Part shown: one piece after another, positions 22,248-32,077 of the stretch | Layout of the letters: each line of letters starts with the position of its first letter | Position numbering within the stretch: position 1 is the first letter of the stretch | Origin: a virus | Strand: one strand, 5' to 3' | IMG/VR virus record: IMGVR_UViG_3300024520_000321 | Location: 1 to 32,205 of that record | Length of the DNA stretch: 32,205 nt | Program-made: the position numbers and the translations under genes | The notes under the pieces: generated by a model | What the model was told of the DNA's origin: nothing | Seen by the model: the letters and a program-made list of their open reading frames with translations, nothing else | The model's database searches: none

Positions 22248-24607
22248 GTGTTGAATAATCGACCATAAACATTGTATTCAATGTTTGGATCTAAATTTAA
22301 ATTATTAGTATTACAAATTAAAGTTACTTTGTTACTTATTGAAACAATTTCTACTACTGTAGTATTTCCACTAGCTAAAGTATCTGACGGGCTTAATGGA
22401 TTAAGTGGATTACTCCAATCCTTTTGAGTAGATAAACGCCAAATATTAGAAACTTGACCGACTTTTTCTATAAATATTTCGCCTTGTAATTTTGGTAAAA
22501 CACCTAAAGTATGATCAAATTCTATTTCAATTCTCACGTCTTGATTGTTATAAATATTATCAGTTAAATTATTATTAATATCATAAATATAAGTAGTAGC
22601 CGTAAAAGGATTAGAACCGCTTACATCAAAATCTAATTCACTAGAAATATCTGATTCAATTCTATAAATAGTGTCGGGTTGTGCTAAACCTCCTTTTAAT
22701 ACTCCTGAAGTATCAACTCCTATAGTTAAATCAATTACACCATAAATATCATACCCATTTAAACCCGAATAATTAGAAGTCTTTTCATTAAGATTATTAT
22801 TAGGTTGTGCTGAATTATAGAAAATATTATCTACTGATAAATTAGCTATCCATTCACGCCATTTTACCTCAAAAGATAATTGACCGTTCCATAATTGCCA
22901 AGTATTACCATAGGTAGGTACTTCAGAATTTAATATTATTCTATTAAAATCTTCATTAGGTGTAATGTTATATGAATTTTGATAATCTACATTTACTAAT
23001 TGATAAGGATAGGTTGTAATACCTGTACTAGTTGTAATTACTGCACCTACGTTTATAGGTGTATTAGCTAGTTCAAATTGTTCTACGTCATTTTTATAGG
23101 CTATTAATCTAAAGATACAAGATTTAACAGTAGCAAATTCTTCTGCCTTAGTTTCAAAGCTAAAATAGCACCCCATAAAATCTGCATCCCACCCAGTAAA
23201 GTTAGTGAACTCTGAAGAAGTTGGTTTAACTATATTTTGATTACTTGTGTAAAATCTAATATCATTATTTTGAACTAGTCCTTGAATATCATTATCAAAA
23301 CTCCATAAATTAGAATCAATTTTTAAATTTACTCTATTTGTTATATCAGGTGCTAAAGTGTTATCATCTATTAATAAAGACATTAACCAGCTCTTAGTAT
23401 CTTCAATAATCAATTGTTGATTAGCTGAGTAAGTTACAGTAAAACCAACATCTAATAAACTATTATCAGCGTTTAAAGTAACAGAACAACCAGTAATAAT
23501 TGAACTATTTATACCTACAAAACCTACCTCAGTTTCTAAAGAATCTACCATCCAAATATCATCAAATGAATCAGATTTATTTTCATATTCAGAGCCTGTA
23601 GGTAACTTACTATGTTTAAATATAATTTGCTGACCCGTTACAAAATTACCAGCGTTATTTTTTACTTGAAAAGTTACAGTGTTTGTATCTGTACCTTCTA
23701 AAGTTTGTGATGAATATGAATTAGATATTACTAAATTTTCAATTGAATAATCATTATTAAACCCGTTAAAGTTTTCATTATAATAACCTACAGAACCACT
23801 TAAACCAGCATCTTCTAAAACTCTGTTATAATTGTTGTTTGTTTCAGCTAAAAATAAACCGTAACCATATTTAAAAGTATTGGTACCAATTAAATTAGAA
23901 GGTGCTAATACATCATCTATATTAGATAACTGACCGTCTAAATAGTAAGGTATTTTAAAAGTGTGTTTAATTTCAAATTGGTGAGCATAACTTCCACTAG
24001 GGGTAAAGCGCATTTCAACAGTTCCTAAATCCCAGCTAATACCGTTTGACGTAATAGGGTTTAAAGTTTGAAAAGCACCAGTTAACGAATTATGGTAATA
24101 GCTTTGCTCGTTAGAATCGAATGGTGATTGATAATTATTATTATTTGCACTTAATTGATTTAAGCCGTATTTATAATTTACTCTATCAGGTACACTAGTA
24201 ACTACTATTTCAAAATCTGACCTATCAGAATCAACTAAACCAGCTAAATCTAAATTAGTTTTAGTAACATTTAAAACATTACCATTAGAACCTGTTACTG
24301 AAAAAATAGTTTCACTAACAGTAATTCCATTCCATGAAATATTAACCGTAGCACCTACACTTAAACCTTCTAAAAACCAATTACCGCCAAAAGTAAAAGT
24401 TCCATACGTTACACCAGCTACATAATTAAATGAACCAAAATCAGAAGCTAATACATTAGTGTAAACTGATACTGTTCTAATTAATTGAACAGTTTCACCT
24501 ACATTACCAACTAATTCACCTGTAAAATCAGTTAAATTATCTGTAAATCCTGATCCGTTTCTAAGTTCATTATAAAATTTAGTATCTAGTACTTGAAAAT
24601 CATTCAT
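22244..24607 (-). CDS. large beta-rich tail protein (787 aa)
   Basis: Rich in Asn, Thr, Ser and alternating hydrophobic residues throughout, with no helices of note, as expected for a fibre or distal-tail beta structure. Repeated stretches such as TNTVTFQVKNNAGNFVTGQQ look like immunoglobulin-like sandwiches. The start directly follows the TAG of the 55-aa gene. Position after the tape measure and 608-aa protein suggests a baseplate hub, tail tip or fibre component. Confidence 0.72.
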   Translation of the reverse strand: MNDFQVLDTKFYNELRNGSGFTDNLTDFTGELVGNVGETVQLIRTVSVYTNVLASDFGSFNYVAGVTYGTFTFGGNWFLEGLSVGATVNISWNGITVSETIFSVTGSNGNVLNVTKTNLDLAGLVDSDRSDFEIVVTSVPDRVNYKYGLNQLSANNNNYQSPFDSNEQSYYHNSLTGAFQTLNPITSNGISWDLGTVEMRFTPSGSYAHQFEIKHTFKIPYYLDGQLSNIDDVLAPSNLIGTNTFKYGYGLFLAETNNNYNRVLEDAGLSGSVGYYNENFNGFNNDYSIENLVISNSYSSQTLEGTDTNTVTFQVKNNAGNFVTGQQIIFKHSKLPTGSEYENKSDSFDDIWMVDSLETEVGFVGINSSIITGCSVTLNADNSLLDVGFTVTYSANQQLIIEDTKSWLMSLLIDDNTLAPDITNRVNLKIDSNLWSFDNDIQGLVQNNDIRFYTSNQNIVKPTSSEFTNFTGWDADFMGCYFSFETKAEEFATVKSCIFRLIAYKNDVEQFELANTPINVGAVITTSTGITTYPYQLVNVDYQNSYNITPNEDFNRIILNSEVPTYGNTWQLWNGQLSFEVKWREWIANLSVDNIFYNSAQPNNNLNEKTSNYSGLNGYDIYGVIDLTIGVDTSGVLKGGLAQPDTIYRIESDISSELDFDVSGSNPFTATTYIYDINNNLTDNIYNNQDVRIEIEFDHTLGVLPKLQGEIFIEKVGQVSNIWRLSTQKDWSNPLNPLSPSDTLASGNTTVVEIVSISNKVTLICNTNNLNLDPNIEYNVYGRLFNT

Positions 24608-24775
24608 CTATTTCTTTTTAAATTGTTGTTTTTGGCGTTTCAACCATCTATTATATTCTTCTTTTTCTTCAGGTGTAGCTTTAGAAAGTAATTCAGTTTG
24701 AATACCTTTTAAATGCTCTAAAGCACCCCTTAATCCATCTGTAGCACCTTTTAATTGTTTATTAAAGTCTGTCAT
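24608..24775 (-). CDS. small charged protein between tail genes (55 aa)
   Basis: ATG at 24775 overlapping the 608-aa gene's TGA (ATGA), ending in TAG adjacent to the next ATG. It reads TDFNKQLKGATDGLRGALEH then a helical, very basic end, LKRQKQQFKKK. Tight coupling on both sides makes it very likely real. Perhaps a minor tail or chaperone component; no family recognised. Confidence 0.7.
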   Translation of the reverse strand: MTDFNKQLKGATDGLRGALEHLKGIQTELLSKATPEEKEEYNRWLKRQKQQFKKK

Positions 24776-26598
24776 ACCGTTGTTTCTATTAAATTATCAA
24801 TGTAATTTTCAAAAATATAATAGCTAACTATTGCATAATCATTATCTACACTCCAGTTAACACTCGTAAATTTACCTAAATTTCCATTAACATCATTAAA
24901 AAATGAGTTATTTATTATTTGAGCAAACGATTCAGCACCGAATGGAATACGAACATCTGTAAATATTTTCTTTTGGTTTGTATTATTTAAGTTGTTAGGG
25001 TCTTTAATTCCTGAAACAAAAGATTTATAACTATGGTAATTATTATACAAAGCAACCGCCCCCACTTTATCAGTAAAATTAGTTGGTATTTTATTATTTT
25101 CTAAATAGACAATTTTTGGAGTACTAAAAAAGTGATTTTCTACTTTCATAGCACCCTCACGTGATGTAATAGCTAATAAAAAACTATTATTACTTTCTAA
25201 TCCTTGGTCGAAAAAATCAGATAGTGATTCAAATATTTCTTTTACATCTGCTACCATTGTATTGTTAGTTCCAACTAATGCTTCAAAAGCATCAAATAAA
25301 TCATCTACAGCGTTTTTTCTAACACATAAAGCGTAAGGTATTTCTACTGAATCCACGCCTTTTATTAAAACGTTTCTAGTATCGTTTACAGTTATTGGAG
25401 TCACAATAGTTTCACTAAATGAATCGTTTACATCTGTTATAGTATGCTTGTCGCTATCATCATCTGCATAGTTTATAAAAGTTCTACCTTTTAATTCGTC
25501 TACATTGTAACTAATTATTCCGTTTTGCGTAAATGGTGAATCTTCTACACGAACATCAGGCATAGTGTATGAAGGGTTTAAAGTCCACGAACTATCGTTA
25601 TAAGGTAGCAAAGTGATTACACCATTTGAAACCGCTATTTTTGTAAAAAATAATTTATTACATAAATCGAACGCTTCAGAAAGTGTATAACCATAGTCAT
25701 TAGGTTTTAAAATACCGCTTAACGTAGCCTGAAAAGCATTTATACCACTACCAAAAAATCCAACTGGTACTAAATCTTGTCCTTCATCTGTTTTATGCGG
25801 ACAAAGTACCACATTTTCTAATACCGTATTAAAAGCACCTGCACCAGTATCTAAAGTATAACCCATGTATTCCGCACCCTGTTCTAAGAACGTTTTTAAT
25901 TTAATCCCTCTATGATAACGAACCAAAGGAAATAAAGCTTTTTGAATTGCTTCTAATTGGTCAACTAATTGATTGATTATAATAGCTAAATTTATAATGG
26001 TTGTACCTAAATTTAATAAAGCTTGACCTACACCCAAAGTAGTAATATCAGCACTTATATTAACAAATTTAAATATTTCATCAATACCACTTTTTACAGT
26101 CATAAAAGCTGTACTAATAAGCTGCAGGTTTTCTAAAAGTGTTTTTCTATTCTCTATTAAATATGGAATATTAACACCCATATTAGTTGGCATAGCACCA
26201 TCTTGATTAGGATTAAGATTTTGCAATAATAACATTGTGATACCTTGCGCACGTTCACTAACTCCATTTAATGAATTAGTTTTAACTAAACTTAATTCTG
26301 ATTCATTACTACCTTTTACTTTGTACGTATTCCAATCTAAGTAACCGCTAAAAGGCACGTAATTATTAGCACCATCATTAATAGTTATTTCAAACGGTAA
26401 GCCTTCAGTCGCACCAACGTTATTAAAAAACCAATCTTTAATTACTTCATTAGACTGATCAACAAAGTTTAAAGCACTAAAATTAATATTAGCTTGTACG
26501 CTATCATTATCAAAAGTAGCATTTACTTCTAAATTTTGCCATTCTCTAGGTGGTAAATTTTCTTGACCATTTATTTTAAAGCTTGTTATTGTAGACAT
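24772..26598 (-). CDS. putative distal tail/baseplate protein (608 aa)
   Basis: The N-terminus (FKINGQENLPPREWQNLEVN then beta-rich SALNFVDQ...PFEITINDG) suits a distal-tail-like beta domain. A hydrophobic helical stretch, LLNLGTTIINLAIIINQLVD (about 190-215), follows, then mixed beta domains with PDVRVEDSPFTQNGIISYN. It lies right after the tape measure, where distal tail and hub proteins are coded in siphoviruses. I assign it by position and composition rather than a known motif. Confidence 0.7.
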   Translation of the reverse strand: MSTITSFKINGQENLPPREWQNLEVNATFDNDSVQANINFSALNFVDQSNEVIKDWFFNNVGATEGLPFEITINDGANNYVPFSGYLDWNTYKVKGSNESELSLVKTNSLNGVSERAQGITMLLLQNLNPNQDGAMPTNMGVNIPYLIENRKTLLENLQLISTAFMTVKSGIDEIFKFVNISADITTLGVGQALLNLGTTIINLAIIINQLVDQLEAIQKALFPLVRYHRGIKLKTFLEQGAEYMGYTLDTGAGAFNTVLENVVLCPHKTDEGQDLVPVGFFGSGINAFQATLSGILKPNDYGYTLSEAFDLCNKLFFTKIAVSNGVITLLPYNDSSWTLNPSYTMPDVRVEDSPFTQNGIISYNVDELKGRTFINYADDDSDKHTITDVNDSFSETIVTPITVNDTRNVLIKGVDSVEIPYALCVRKNAVDDLFDAFEALVGTNNTMVADVKEIFESLSDFFDQGLESNNSFLLAITSREGAMKVENHFFSTPKIVYLENNKIPTNFTDKVGAVALYNNYHSYKSFVSGIKDPNNLNNTNQKKIFTDVRIPFGAESFAQIINNSFFNDVNGNLGKFTSVNWSVDNDYAIVSYYIFENYIDNLIETTV

Positions 26599-26600
26599 AA

Positions 26601-29600
26601 TTAAAACATTGGTTTATGGTTGTTAGTAGTTTTATTTCCTATTCTAATGGTTTCAGTTGCTATTTTAGAAAGTGCATCATAATTAAATTTGTGTTCAGGT
26701 ATTTGTATATTATTAATTGCTTGTATAGTTTTTTGCTGATATTTAACTAATCTTTCATCATTTATAGCGTCTATACTGTTTACTGCATTAATCGCACGTC
26801 TACCAACAAACTCACCGTTTTTAAGCATAAGCGCACCTTTTACAATGTCGCTTTGTTTCATTTTGCCTAATTTACGGCTATTGTCTACACCTATAATATG
26901 TTCGTCTTTATGCGCTTTAATTATATGTGTGTCTTTATCACCGCTAATTGCATAAGCATTACCTAAATCAGCTCCTAATGTTGTTTCAGTTCCTTTATAA
27001 AATCCTTTTAAAGTACTTATAAAACCACCCATTTCACCACTAGCTGAAGCTAAAGCGTTACCATCACCTGATTGAATTTTTTGATTTGCTAAATTCAATC
27101 CAGTTACTAAAATTTGTAAGTTTCTTTTTTTCTTCTCAAGTGCTTCTATGTTTTCTCTTTCGTTTGCTATGGCTTGTTTTTCTGCTTTTACTGATTCCTG
27201 CGCATCTAAATTACCAAGTTGTGCCTGTTGTTTTAAATCGTTAATACGTTCCTCAGAATCTGTAATACGGTTTTGACTTTGCTCAATTGAAGCGTCTAAT
27301 TCCATATTAATTGATTCAGCTACTCCTTTAAATAGCTCAGTAGTTTGGTCTGCTAATTCTTTTACATCATCTATTAATTTTTCCTTATTTTCCTCTGACA
27401 TTAACTGCCATTCATGGTAAAATCTAGTAAATACATTTAATGAATCTTTACCTACAGTTGATTCAATTTCTTCACCTATATTATCTACATCATCTATTAT
27501 TTGTTCTGATATTTGATTAGTATGCTCAGAAAATTTATAATCTTCTAAAGGTAACCCATCTACTACTGGTATTAAGTCTATTTCAACTTCAGGTTTATTA
27601 CCCCCGCCTGGACCGCCTGAACCACCTGTACCAGTGTCGCCTTCTCCTTCGATTACTTTTTTATCGTCTTCAAATTTCTTCAATATACCTAATCTAATCC
27701 TTGCCTCATCCGCAACTAAATCTACTTTTTGCTCTGCAAACTTCTTTGTATCTTCTAAGTCTTTTATTCTTTGTGCTTTAGTGTTTGAATCAGTTATATT
27801 TTGTGCTTTTGCTTTTTCTTTCTCAAATTCAGCATCTATAAATTGTTGAGCTAAAACTTTTTGTTTAACAATAGCTGTTTCTATAATTTCTTTCCTTAAT
27901 TTCTTTTGTAACTCTATTGCTTGCTCCTGAGTTAAATTCTCTAAGTCATAATCTTTTAATAATTCAGGGTACTTATCAGTAAGTTCAGTAATCAATTCAT
28001 TTCTTTGTTCTTGTGTTAGATTACCGTTAACTAATAAGTCAATTCTTTTTTGTTCTTTAGCCGTATATTCAGTAACCGCTTCACCATACTTTTTAATACC
28101 AGTTTGAGCTAAAGCAGTTATGTGAATAGCATCACGTTGAGCCTTTTCATAATCAGTTACAGCTTCTTCTGCGCCCCACATTAAATCAGAAAAGTTTTCT
28201 ACTCCTTGACCTAATGTTAGAAAATTAGTAACAGCTGATACTACAATATCTAACGTATCAGTAAGTGCATTTTTAAAATTATCTAATGAACCAAATGCTT
28301 GTAGCCAAGTATCAGAAAAGTTTTTTATTTTAACTGTGACTTCACCAAAAGGTATTTTTTTTAGTTTTTCGTCTGTTTGTTCTAATCCATTAGCTAAATT
28401 AATAACAGCCGTTAATCCGTCTACAAAGCTAATTATCATTTTAGACATATCGCTTTTACCTGCGGCTAGGTTTAAAAATAAAGATGTAGTAGCATTTGTT
28501 AATTTATCCATTGAAGCACTAAGAGTTTGATTTTTTACATCAAATTCTTCTGTTAAGCTTGTACCATTTTCAAACGCTTCATTTGCTAATAATTGATTCT
28601 TTGTAAATTCTTCTTGTGTAACTGCTAAAGTGGCCAATACTTGTGTAACTCTAGCGCCACCTTTAGTACCTAAAGTAGTAAGCAAATCTGTAAAACCTGA
28701 TAAGCCATCACCACTTTCTTTAGCTTGGACTGTTAAATCTCTTAATGTGCCTAATGCGTCTTTTTCAAATTTTTCTTTAAATTCTTCTACAGATAAACCT
28801 GATAATTTAGCAAAAGCACCCATATTTTTACTAATAGATGCTAAAGTATTATTGATATGAGTACCAGCTACTTCCATAGATAAACCAGAATCAGCAAAAG
28901 TTGCACCTAAGGCGGCTATATCAGATGTCGGTATGTTTAGAATTTTACCAATACCTGAAACTCTAGTAGTAAAATTTACAATTTCGTTAGCAGTTGCTTT
29001 AGTATTAGCCGCTAATTCATTAATAACAGAACCTACTTTCAATAAACCTTTTTCTACTCCGAATTTATCTATAGAACCACCTAAATCAGCTATTTTACCA
29101 ATCATAGTGGCTATTTCTTCAGCTGAACCGCTTATATCATCACCTAAAGCTACAAATAACTTATCAGCTGATTTTACAAAACCTTTAATGTCAGAAACAC
29201 CTTTAATACCTAACCTACCAGCTGATACTGCTAATTCTTGTAAACCTGATATAGCAGTTCTAGTATCTATTTTAGATAATTCTAAAGATAATGTTTTAGC
29301 AGCTTCTTTAGTTAATCCTGTTGTTTTTTGTATATCCGCTAAAGCTTCATCAAAATCAACTAAAGCCGTTACACCAGCCCTTAAACCTTGTGCTAATAAA
29401 AATACACCACTAGTTAAACCTAATGCACCAGCAAATGATGTTAATGAAGCTTTCGCACCTTTTAATGCGCTTGAATATCTACCTACATTTATACGGCTTT
29501 GACTTAATGCGCTACTATTCTTTTTAAATACTGCATTAGATTGATTAATTTTAGCTATTAACTCCTGTTGTCTTAATCTACCATCTTTAGTAGTTAAATT

Positions 29601-30017
29601 TAATTTTCTTAGTTCTTGTTCGTATTTCTTAACATTTAAAGAAAGTCTATTTAATGAACCAGCTTCTGAATTTTCTAATTGAATTTTTAGTTTTAATTCA
29701 GCTCTTTGTTTTCTATTTGCTTCAGCTAATTTTAATCTACCTTGCACTTCTAAATCTTCAGCCTTTCTTAGTTGATCGGTAACAGTTTTAGACTGTTTCT
29801 TTAAATTAATAGATTTTTGTACTTCAGCATTTATTTGCTGTATTCCTTTAGCTGAATTAGGATTAACACCCCCTAAACCACTTTTAGCAGTAGAAGCCGT
29901 TTTTTTAATTTGAGTATCTAATTCAGAATATACTTTTTTAAGCGTTTCAGCTTGTGTAATGGCGTTTTTTAAATGACCATCTTCTATTATTTCACTTCCT
30001 TTTATCGTCTTAGCCAT
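26601..30017 (-). CDS. tail tape measure protein
   Basis: 1138 aa. An N-terminal helical/coiled-coil region (1-190) is followed by a hydrophobic helix (FAGALGLTSGVFLLAQGLRA, about 195-215) and the canonical tape-measure segment FDEALADIQKTTGLTKEAAK with LQELAVSAGRLGIKGVSDIK. Repeated helices occupy the middle; a Gly-rich linker (GEGDTGTGGSGGPGGG, about residue 800) separates a second coiled coil (LDASIEQSQNRITDSEERIN). By the usual 0.15 nm per residue, the tail would be near 170 nm long. It sets tail length and is ejected into the host envelope. Eight-base overlap with the preceding gene. Confidence 0.93.
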   Translation of the reverse strand: MAKTIKGSEIIEDGHLKNAITQAETLKKVYSELDTQIKKTASTAKSGLGGVNPNSAKGIQQINAEVQKSINLKKQSKTVTDQLRKAEDLEVQGRLKLAEANRKQRAELKLKIQLENSEAGSLNRLSLNVKKYEQELRKLNLTTKDGRLRQQELIAKINQSNAVFKKNSSALSQSRINVGRYSSALKGAKASLTSFAGALGLTSGVFLLAQGLRAGVTALVDFDEALADIQKTTGLTKEAAKTLSLELSKIDTRTAISGLQELAVSAGRLGIKGVSDIKGFVKSADKLFVALGDDISGSAEEIATMIGKIADLGGSIDKFGVEKGLLKVGSVINELAANTKATANEIVNFTTRVSGIGKILNIPTSDIAALGATFADSGLSMEVAGTHINNTLASISKNMGAFAKLSGLSVEEFKEKFEKDALGTLRDLTVQAKESGDGLSGFTDLLTTLGTKGGARVTQVLATLAVTQEEFTKNQLLANEAFENGTSLTEEFDVKNQTLSASMDKLTNATTSLFLNLAAGKSDMSKMIISFVDGLTAVINLANGLEQTDEKLKKIPFGEVTVKIKNFSDTWLQAFGSLDNFKNALTDTLDIVVSAVTNFLTLGQGVENFSDLMWGAEEAVTDYEKAQRDAIHITALAQTGIKKYGEAVTEYTAKEQKRIDLLVNGNLTQEQRNELITELTDKYPELLKDYDLENLTQEQAIELQKKLRKEIIETAIVKQKVLAQQFIDAEFEKEKAKAQNITDSNTKAQRIKDLEDTKKFAEQKVDLVADEARIRLGILKKFEDDKKVIEGEGDTGTGGSGGPGGGNKPEVEIDLIPVVDGLPLEDYKFSEHTNQISEQIIDDVDNIGEEIESTVGKDSLNVFTRFYHEWQLMSEENKEKLIDDVKELADQTTELFKGVAESINMELDASIEQSQNRITDSEERINDLKQQAQLGNLDAQESVKAEKQAIANERENIEALEKKKRNLQILVTGLNLANQKIQSGDGNALASASGEMGGFISTLKGFYKGTETTLGADLGNAYAISGDKDTHIIKAHKDEHIIGVDNSRKLGKMKQSDIVKGALMLKNGEFVGRRAINAVNSIDAINDERLVKYQQKTIQAINNIQIPEHKFNYDALSKIATETIRIGNKTTNNHKPMF

Positions 30018-30471
30018 TACTCATATTCTTTAAGGCGGTGTGCCATTCTATTACTGTAGTTTCTTTCGGGTCAATTCTAAAACCCTTGTATTTTTCTAAA
30101 TGGTCTTTTAATGAATAAAAACCAATAGCCTCACCTGAATTGAGTTCATCTAAATCAGCGTCTAATATACTCAATTTTGTGTTAATAAATCTATCTTTTG
30201 TCAAAATAAATTCATAATTTAATATAGCTTTTTGTTTTAGTAAATTAATACGCTTAATAAATTTTTCATCCAATCCAAAAACTTCAATATATTCGTCTTG
30301 TAATGAATCCCATAATAAACCAATCTTTTCATTAACTCGACCTTTACCGCTAATAAATAAATGTTTTAAATCACCTGTTTTTAATATTTCGTACCAGTTC
30401 CATATTGGTAAAAATTCAATTGATTGGTAAGTTTTTTCTGTAGTACTGAATATAGAGTTTAGTTGCTTCAT
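30010..30471 (-). CDS. putative tail assembly chaperone, downstream frame (153 aa)
   Basis: Mostly helical with Trp-rich start (FLPIWNWYEILKTGDLKHLF). It lies immediately ahead of the tape measure, overlapping it by 8 bp, and overlaps the previous gene by 56 bp in the +1 frame. This two-frame overlapping arrangement between tube and tape measure genes is the hallmark position of tail assembly chaperones (lambda G/GT type). It has its own ATG, so can also be made independently. Confidence 0.7.
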   Translation of the reverse strand: MKQLNSIFSTTEKTYQSIEFLPIWNWYEILKTGDLKHLFISGKGRVNEKIGLLWDSLQDEYIEVFGLDEKFIKRINLLKQKAILNYEFILTKDRFINTKLSILDADLDELNSGEAIGFYSLKDHLEKYKGFRIDPKETTVIEWHTALKNMSNG

Positions 30472-30859
30472 TTATTAATATTTGTAAATTCGTATCTGTT
30501 AATCCTAACACATCAATACCATATTCATCAAATAAATTAGTATTTTCTTTAAACGGGTTAGCATCAATTACTATTAATGCTTTTTTTACTTGTACTTTCC
30601 AACTATCCCAAAAAGCGCCCGTGTCATTTAATGTGTAGTATTTACCCCCCCTACCTTTCTTGTCGAATATAGAGTAAGTACCTAAATGCGCACCTAAACT
30701 ATCGACTTTATCTTTTCCTAATTGTTCGTCAGTGTTTAGATGCGTAATTAGCTCTTTAATAAATCTGTTATCCAATACTAATTTAAATATTTTATCTTCT
30801 TGGTTTTTCAACGCTATTAGATCAGTGGCATATTTGAATAAACTAGTATCTTTAAACAT
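30416..30859 (-). CDS. putative tail assembly chaperone or tail completion protein, upstream frame (147 aa)
   Basis: The start chosen is MFKDTSLF at 30859, one base after the previous stop. An ATG 21 codons earlier is inside the 63-aa gene. The protein contains GKGRGGKYYTLNDTGAFWDS in its middle part (starting KKGRGGKY) and helices at both ends, a pattern also seen in tail-completion-like proteins. Near its end an AGA-AAA-AAC run lies within the 56-bp overlap with the 153-aa frame. Function assigned by position. Confidence 0.65.
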   Translation of the reverse strand: MFKDTSLFKYATDLIALKNQEDKIFKLVLDNRFIKELITHLNTDEQLGKDKVDSLGAHLGTYSIFDKKGRGGKYYTLNDTGAFWDSWKVQVKKALIVIDANPFKENTNLFDEYGIDVLGLTDTNLQILINEATKLYIQYYRKNLPIN

Positions 30860-30860
30860 T

Positions 30861-31052
30861 TTATTTTTCTTCTTTTTTACCTCTAGACTTAGCCTTAAAT
30901 GGCTTCTTTTCGGTAGTATCAATTCCTAACTCTTTAGCTACTTCTTTAATGTCACGCCCTCTAAGTTTTCCACCGTAAACGGCTTTAAACTCAGAGAAAG
31001 TAACATCTTTAAAAGCTATTTTGTTAAAGTGATTTTTAACAAATTCCTTCAT
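30861..31052 (-). CDS. hypothetical small basic protein (63 aa)
   Basis: KEFVKNHFNKIAFKDVTFSE then FKAVYGGKLRGRDIKEVAKE and a Lys-rich tail, KPFKAKSRGKKEEK. Its ATG shares one base with the TAA of the tube gene (TAATG). A small conserved-type helical domain followed by a disordered basic tail; perhaps a tail assembly factor. No family name known to me. Confidence 0.7.
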   Translation of the reverse strand: MKEFVKNHFNKIAFKDVTFSEFKAVYGGKLRGRDIKEVAKELGIDTTEKKPFKAKSRGKKEEK

Positions 31053-31954
31053 TAAGGTATTGTAACAGTTACTGGTGCTAATTCAAAGCCATCTTTTGAA
31101 CTAGTAACGATTATAGTATTACCTGAAGTAAAAGTTGCTAATACAACATAAACACCATCAGCGCCTTCAATAACTGAAGCTGGAGTAACAACACCCGCAA
31201 CTGTATCAGTAAACACCCAATCACCAATTAAAGCACCTGTAAAAGGTGGTAAAGCAAAAGGATTACCGTAAATAACTTTAGCAGTTAAAGTCATCCCTGT
31301 AATAGCTGGTAAAGTAGCTACTGCAACAACATCAATCAAACCAGCGATTTCTAATAAATCAGTAGTAATAGTTTGAGCGTCTAAAGTTCTCAAATCTTTG
31401 TCTTTTACAGATTCTTTTACCATAAACTTCAAGTGCACATTTTGTACTTCTGTAGCTGTAGGTTCTTTATAGATAGCGTATAATGTACCTAATTCGATTT
31501 TGATAGGAATTAAATCACCATTTTCATCAATAATACCAGTTAAATTACCGTTAATATCAATTTTATAGTAACCATATTTACCGTTAGCGAATGAATTTAA
31601 AACCCCTTCAAATTGTGGGTTAGCAAAAGCACCGTAAACAATACCATCATAAGTACGCGTACCTACCTTAGTATTATAAGAAACTCCATCAATATCTTGT
31701 GTAGTTGGTTCAGCACGTTCACCAATTACTGTTTTCAAGTTCATTACTGGATACCATCTTTTTGATTTATCCGACTGATTAATTAAAGCCGATACATAAG
31801 AAGCATCTACTGCATCTGAAGCTGAAATTTTGTTTACTGATCCATCATCAGCAATTTGTTTTACTAGGACTATCCCAGCATCTACATTTTTTTTAGGTAC
31901 GCATGACGGTTGACCCGTATTTTCTGCACCATTGTTACAAGCATTTGTTGCCAT
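31052..31954 (-). CDS. putative major tail tube protein with C-terminal Ig-like domain
   Basis: 300 aa. The N-terminus (ATNACNNGAENTGQPSCVPK) and the body, with DGVSYNTKVGTRTYDGIVYG and GALNGYYKI-type strand patterns, suit a tube protein. The last about 75 residues (LPAITGMTLTAKVIYGNPFA ... ITVTSSKDGF-like strands) form an added beta-sandwich, as often seen on tail tubes. The gene is isolated by a 120-bp leader and followed by the chaperone/tape-measure genes, the expected position. It could instead be a capsid decoration protein; tube is preferred from order. Confidence 0.65.
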   Translation of the reverse strand: MATNACNNGAENTGQPSCVPKKNVDAGIVLVKQIADDGSVNKISASDAVDASYVSALINQSDKSKRWYPVMNLKTVIGERAEPTTQDIDGVSYNTKVGTRTYDGIVYGAFANPQFEGVLNSFANGKYGYYKIDINGNLTGIIDENGDLIPIKIELGTLYAIYKEPTATEVQNVHLKFMVKESVKDKDLRTLDAQTITTDLLEIAGLIDVVAVATLPAITGMTLTAKVIYGNPFALPPFTGALIGDWVFTDTVAGVVTPASVIEGADGVYVVLATFTSGNTIIVTSSKDGFELAPVTVTIP

Positions 31955-32077
31955 AATTTAAAATTTAATTTTTGTGCTTTTTTAAAATACGCAAAAGCAA
32001 CTTAGCGCAATATTATTTATTATAACAAATTTAACTTTTTTTTATTATATTTTATGTATTTAAATCATAATTAATAA
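31955..32077 (-). promoter_or_regulatory. A/T-rich intergenic region with possible promoter
   Basis: Two candidate -7 boxes on the minus strand: TAAATTTG at 32033-32026 (perfect TAnnTTTG but no -33 box), and the weaker TAAGTTGC near 32013-32006 preceded by TTTG 21 bases upstream. Either would give the tube gene its own transcript, reasonable for a protein needed in many copies. The leader also holds TTGCGC...GCG repeats without a clear hairpin. Confidence 0.35.

Noticed and set aside
28933-29502. 189-aa and neighbouring open frames on the plus strand (27634-29502)
   Set aside because: All mirror the tape measure gene; no recognisable domains and biased composition.
30425-30445. Classic -1 slippery site A-AAA-AAC in the chaperone overlap
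   Set aside because: A -1 shift here gives only about 16 more residues before a stop and does not reach the 153-aa frame; only a +1 (or -2) shift would fuse the proteins.
30860-30922. Upstream ATG extending the 147-aa protein to 168 aa
   Set aside because: The extra residues (ILPKRSHLRLSLEVKKKKN) are encoded inside the 63-aa gene; the ATG at 30859 follows that gene's stop by one base, the common spacing here.
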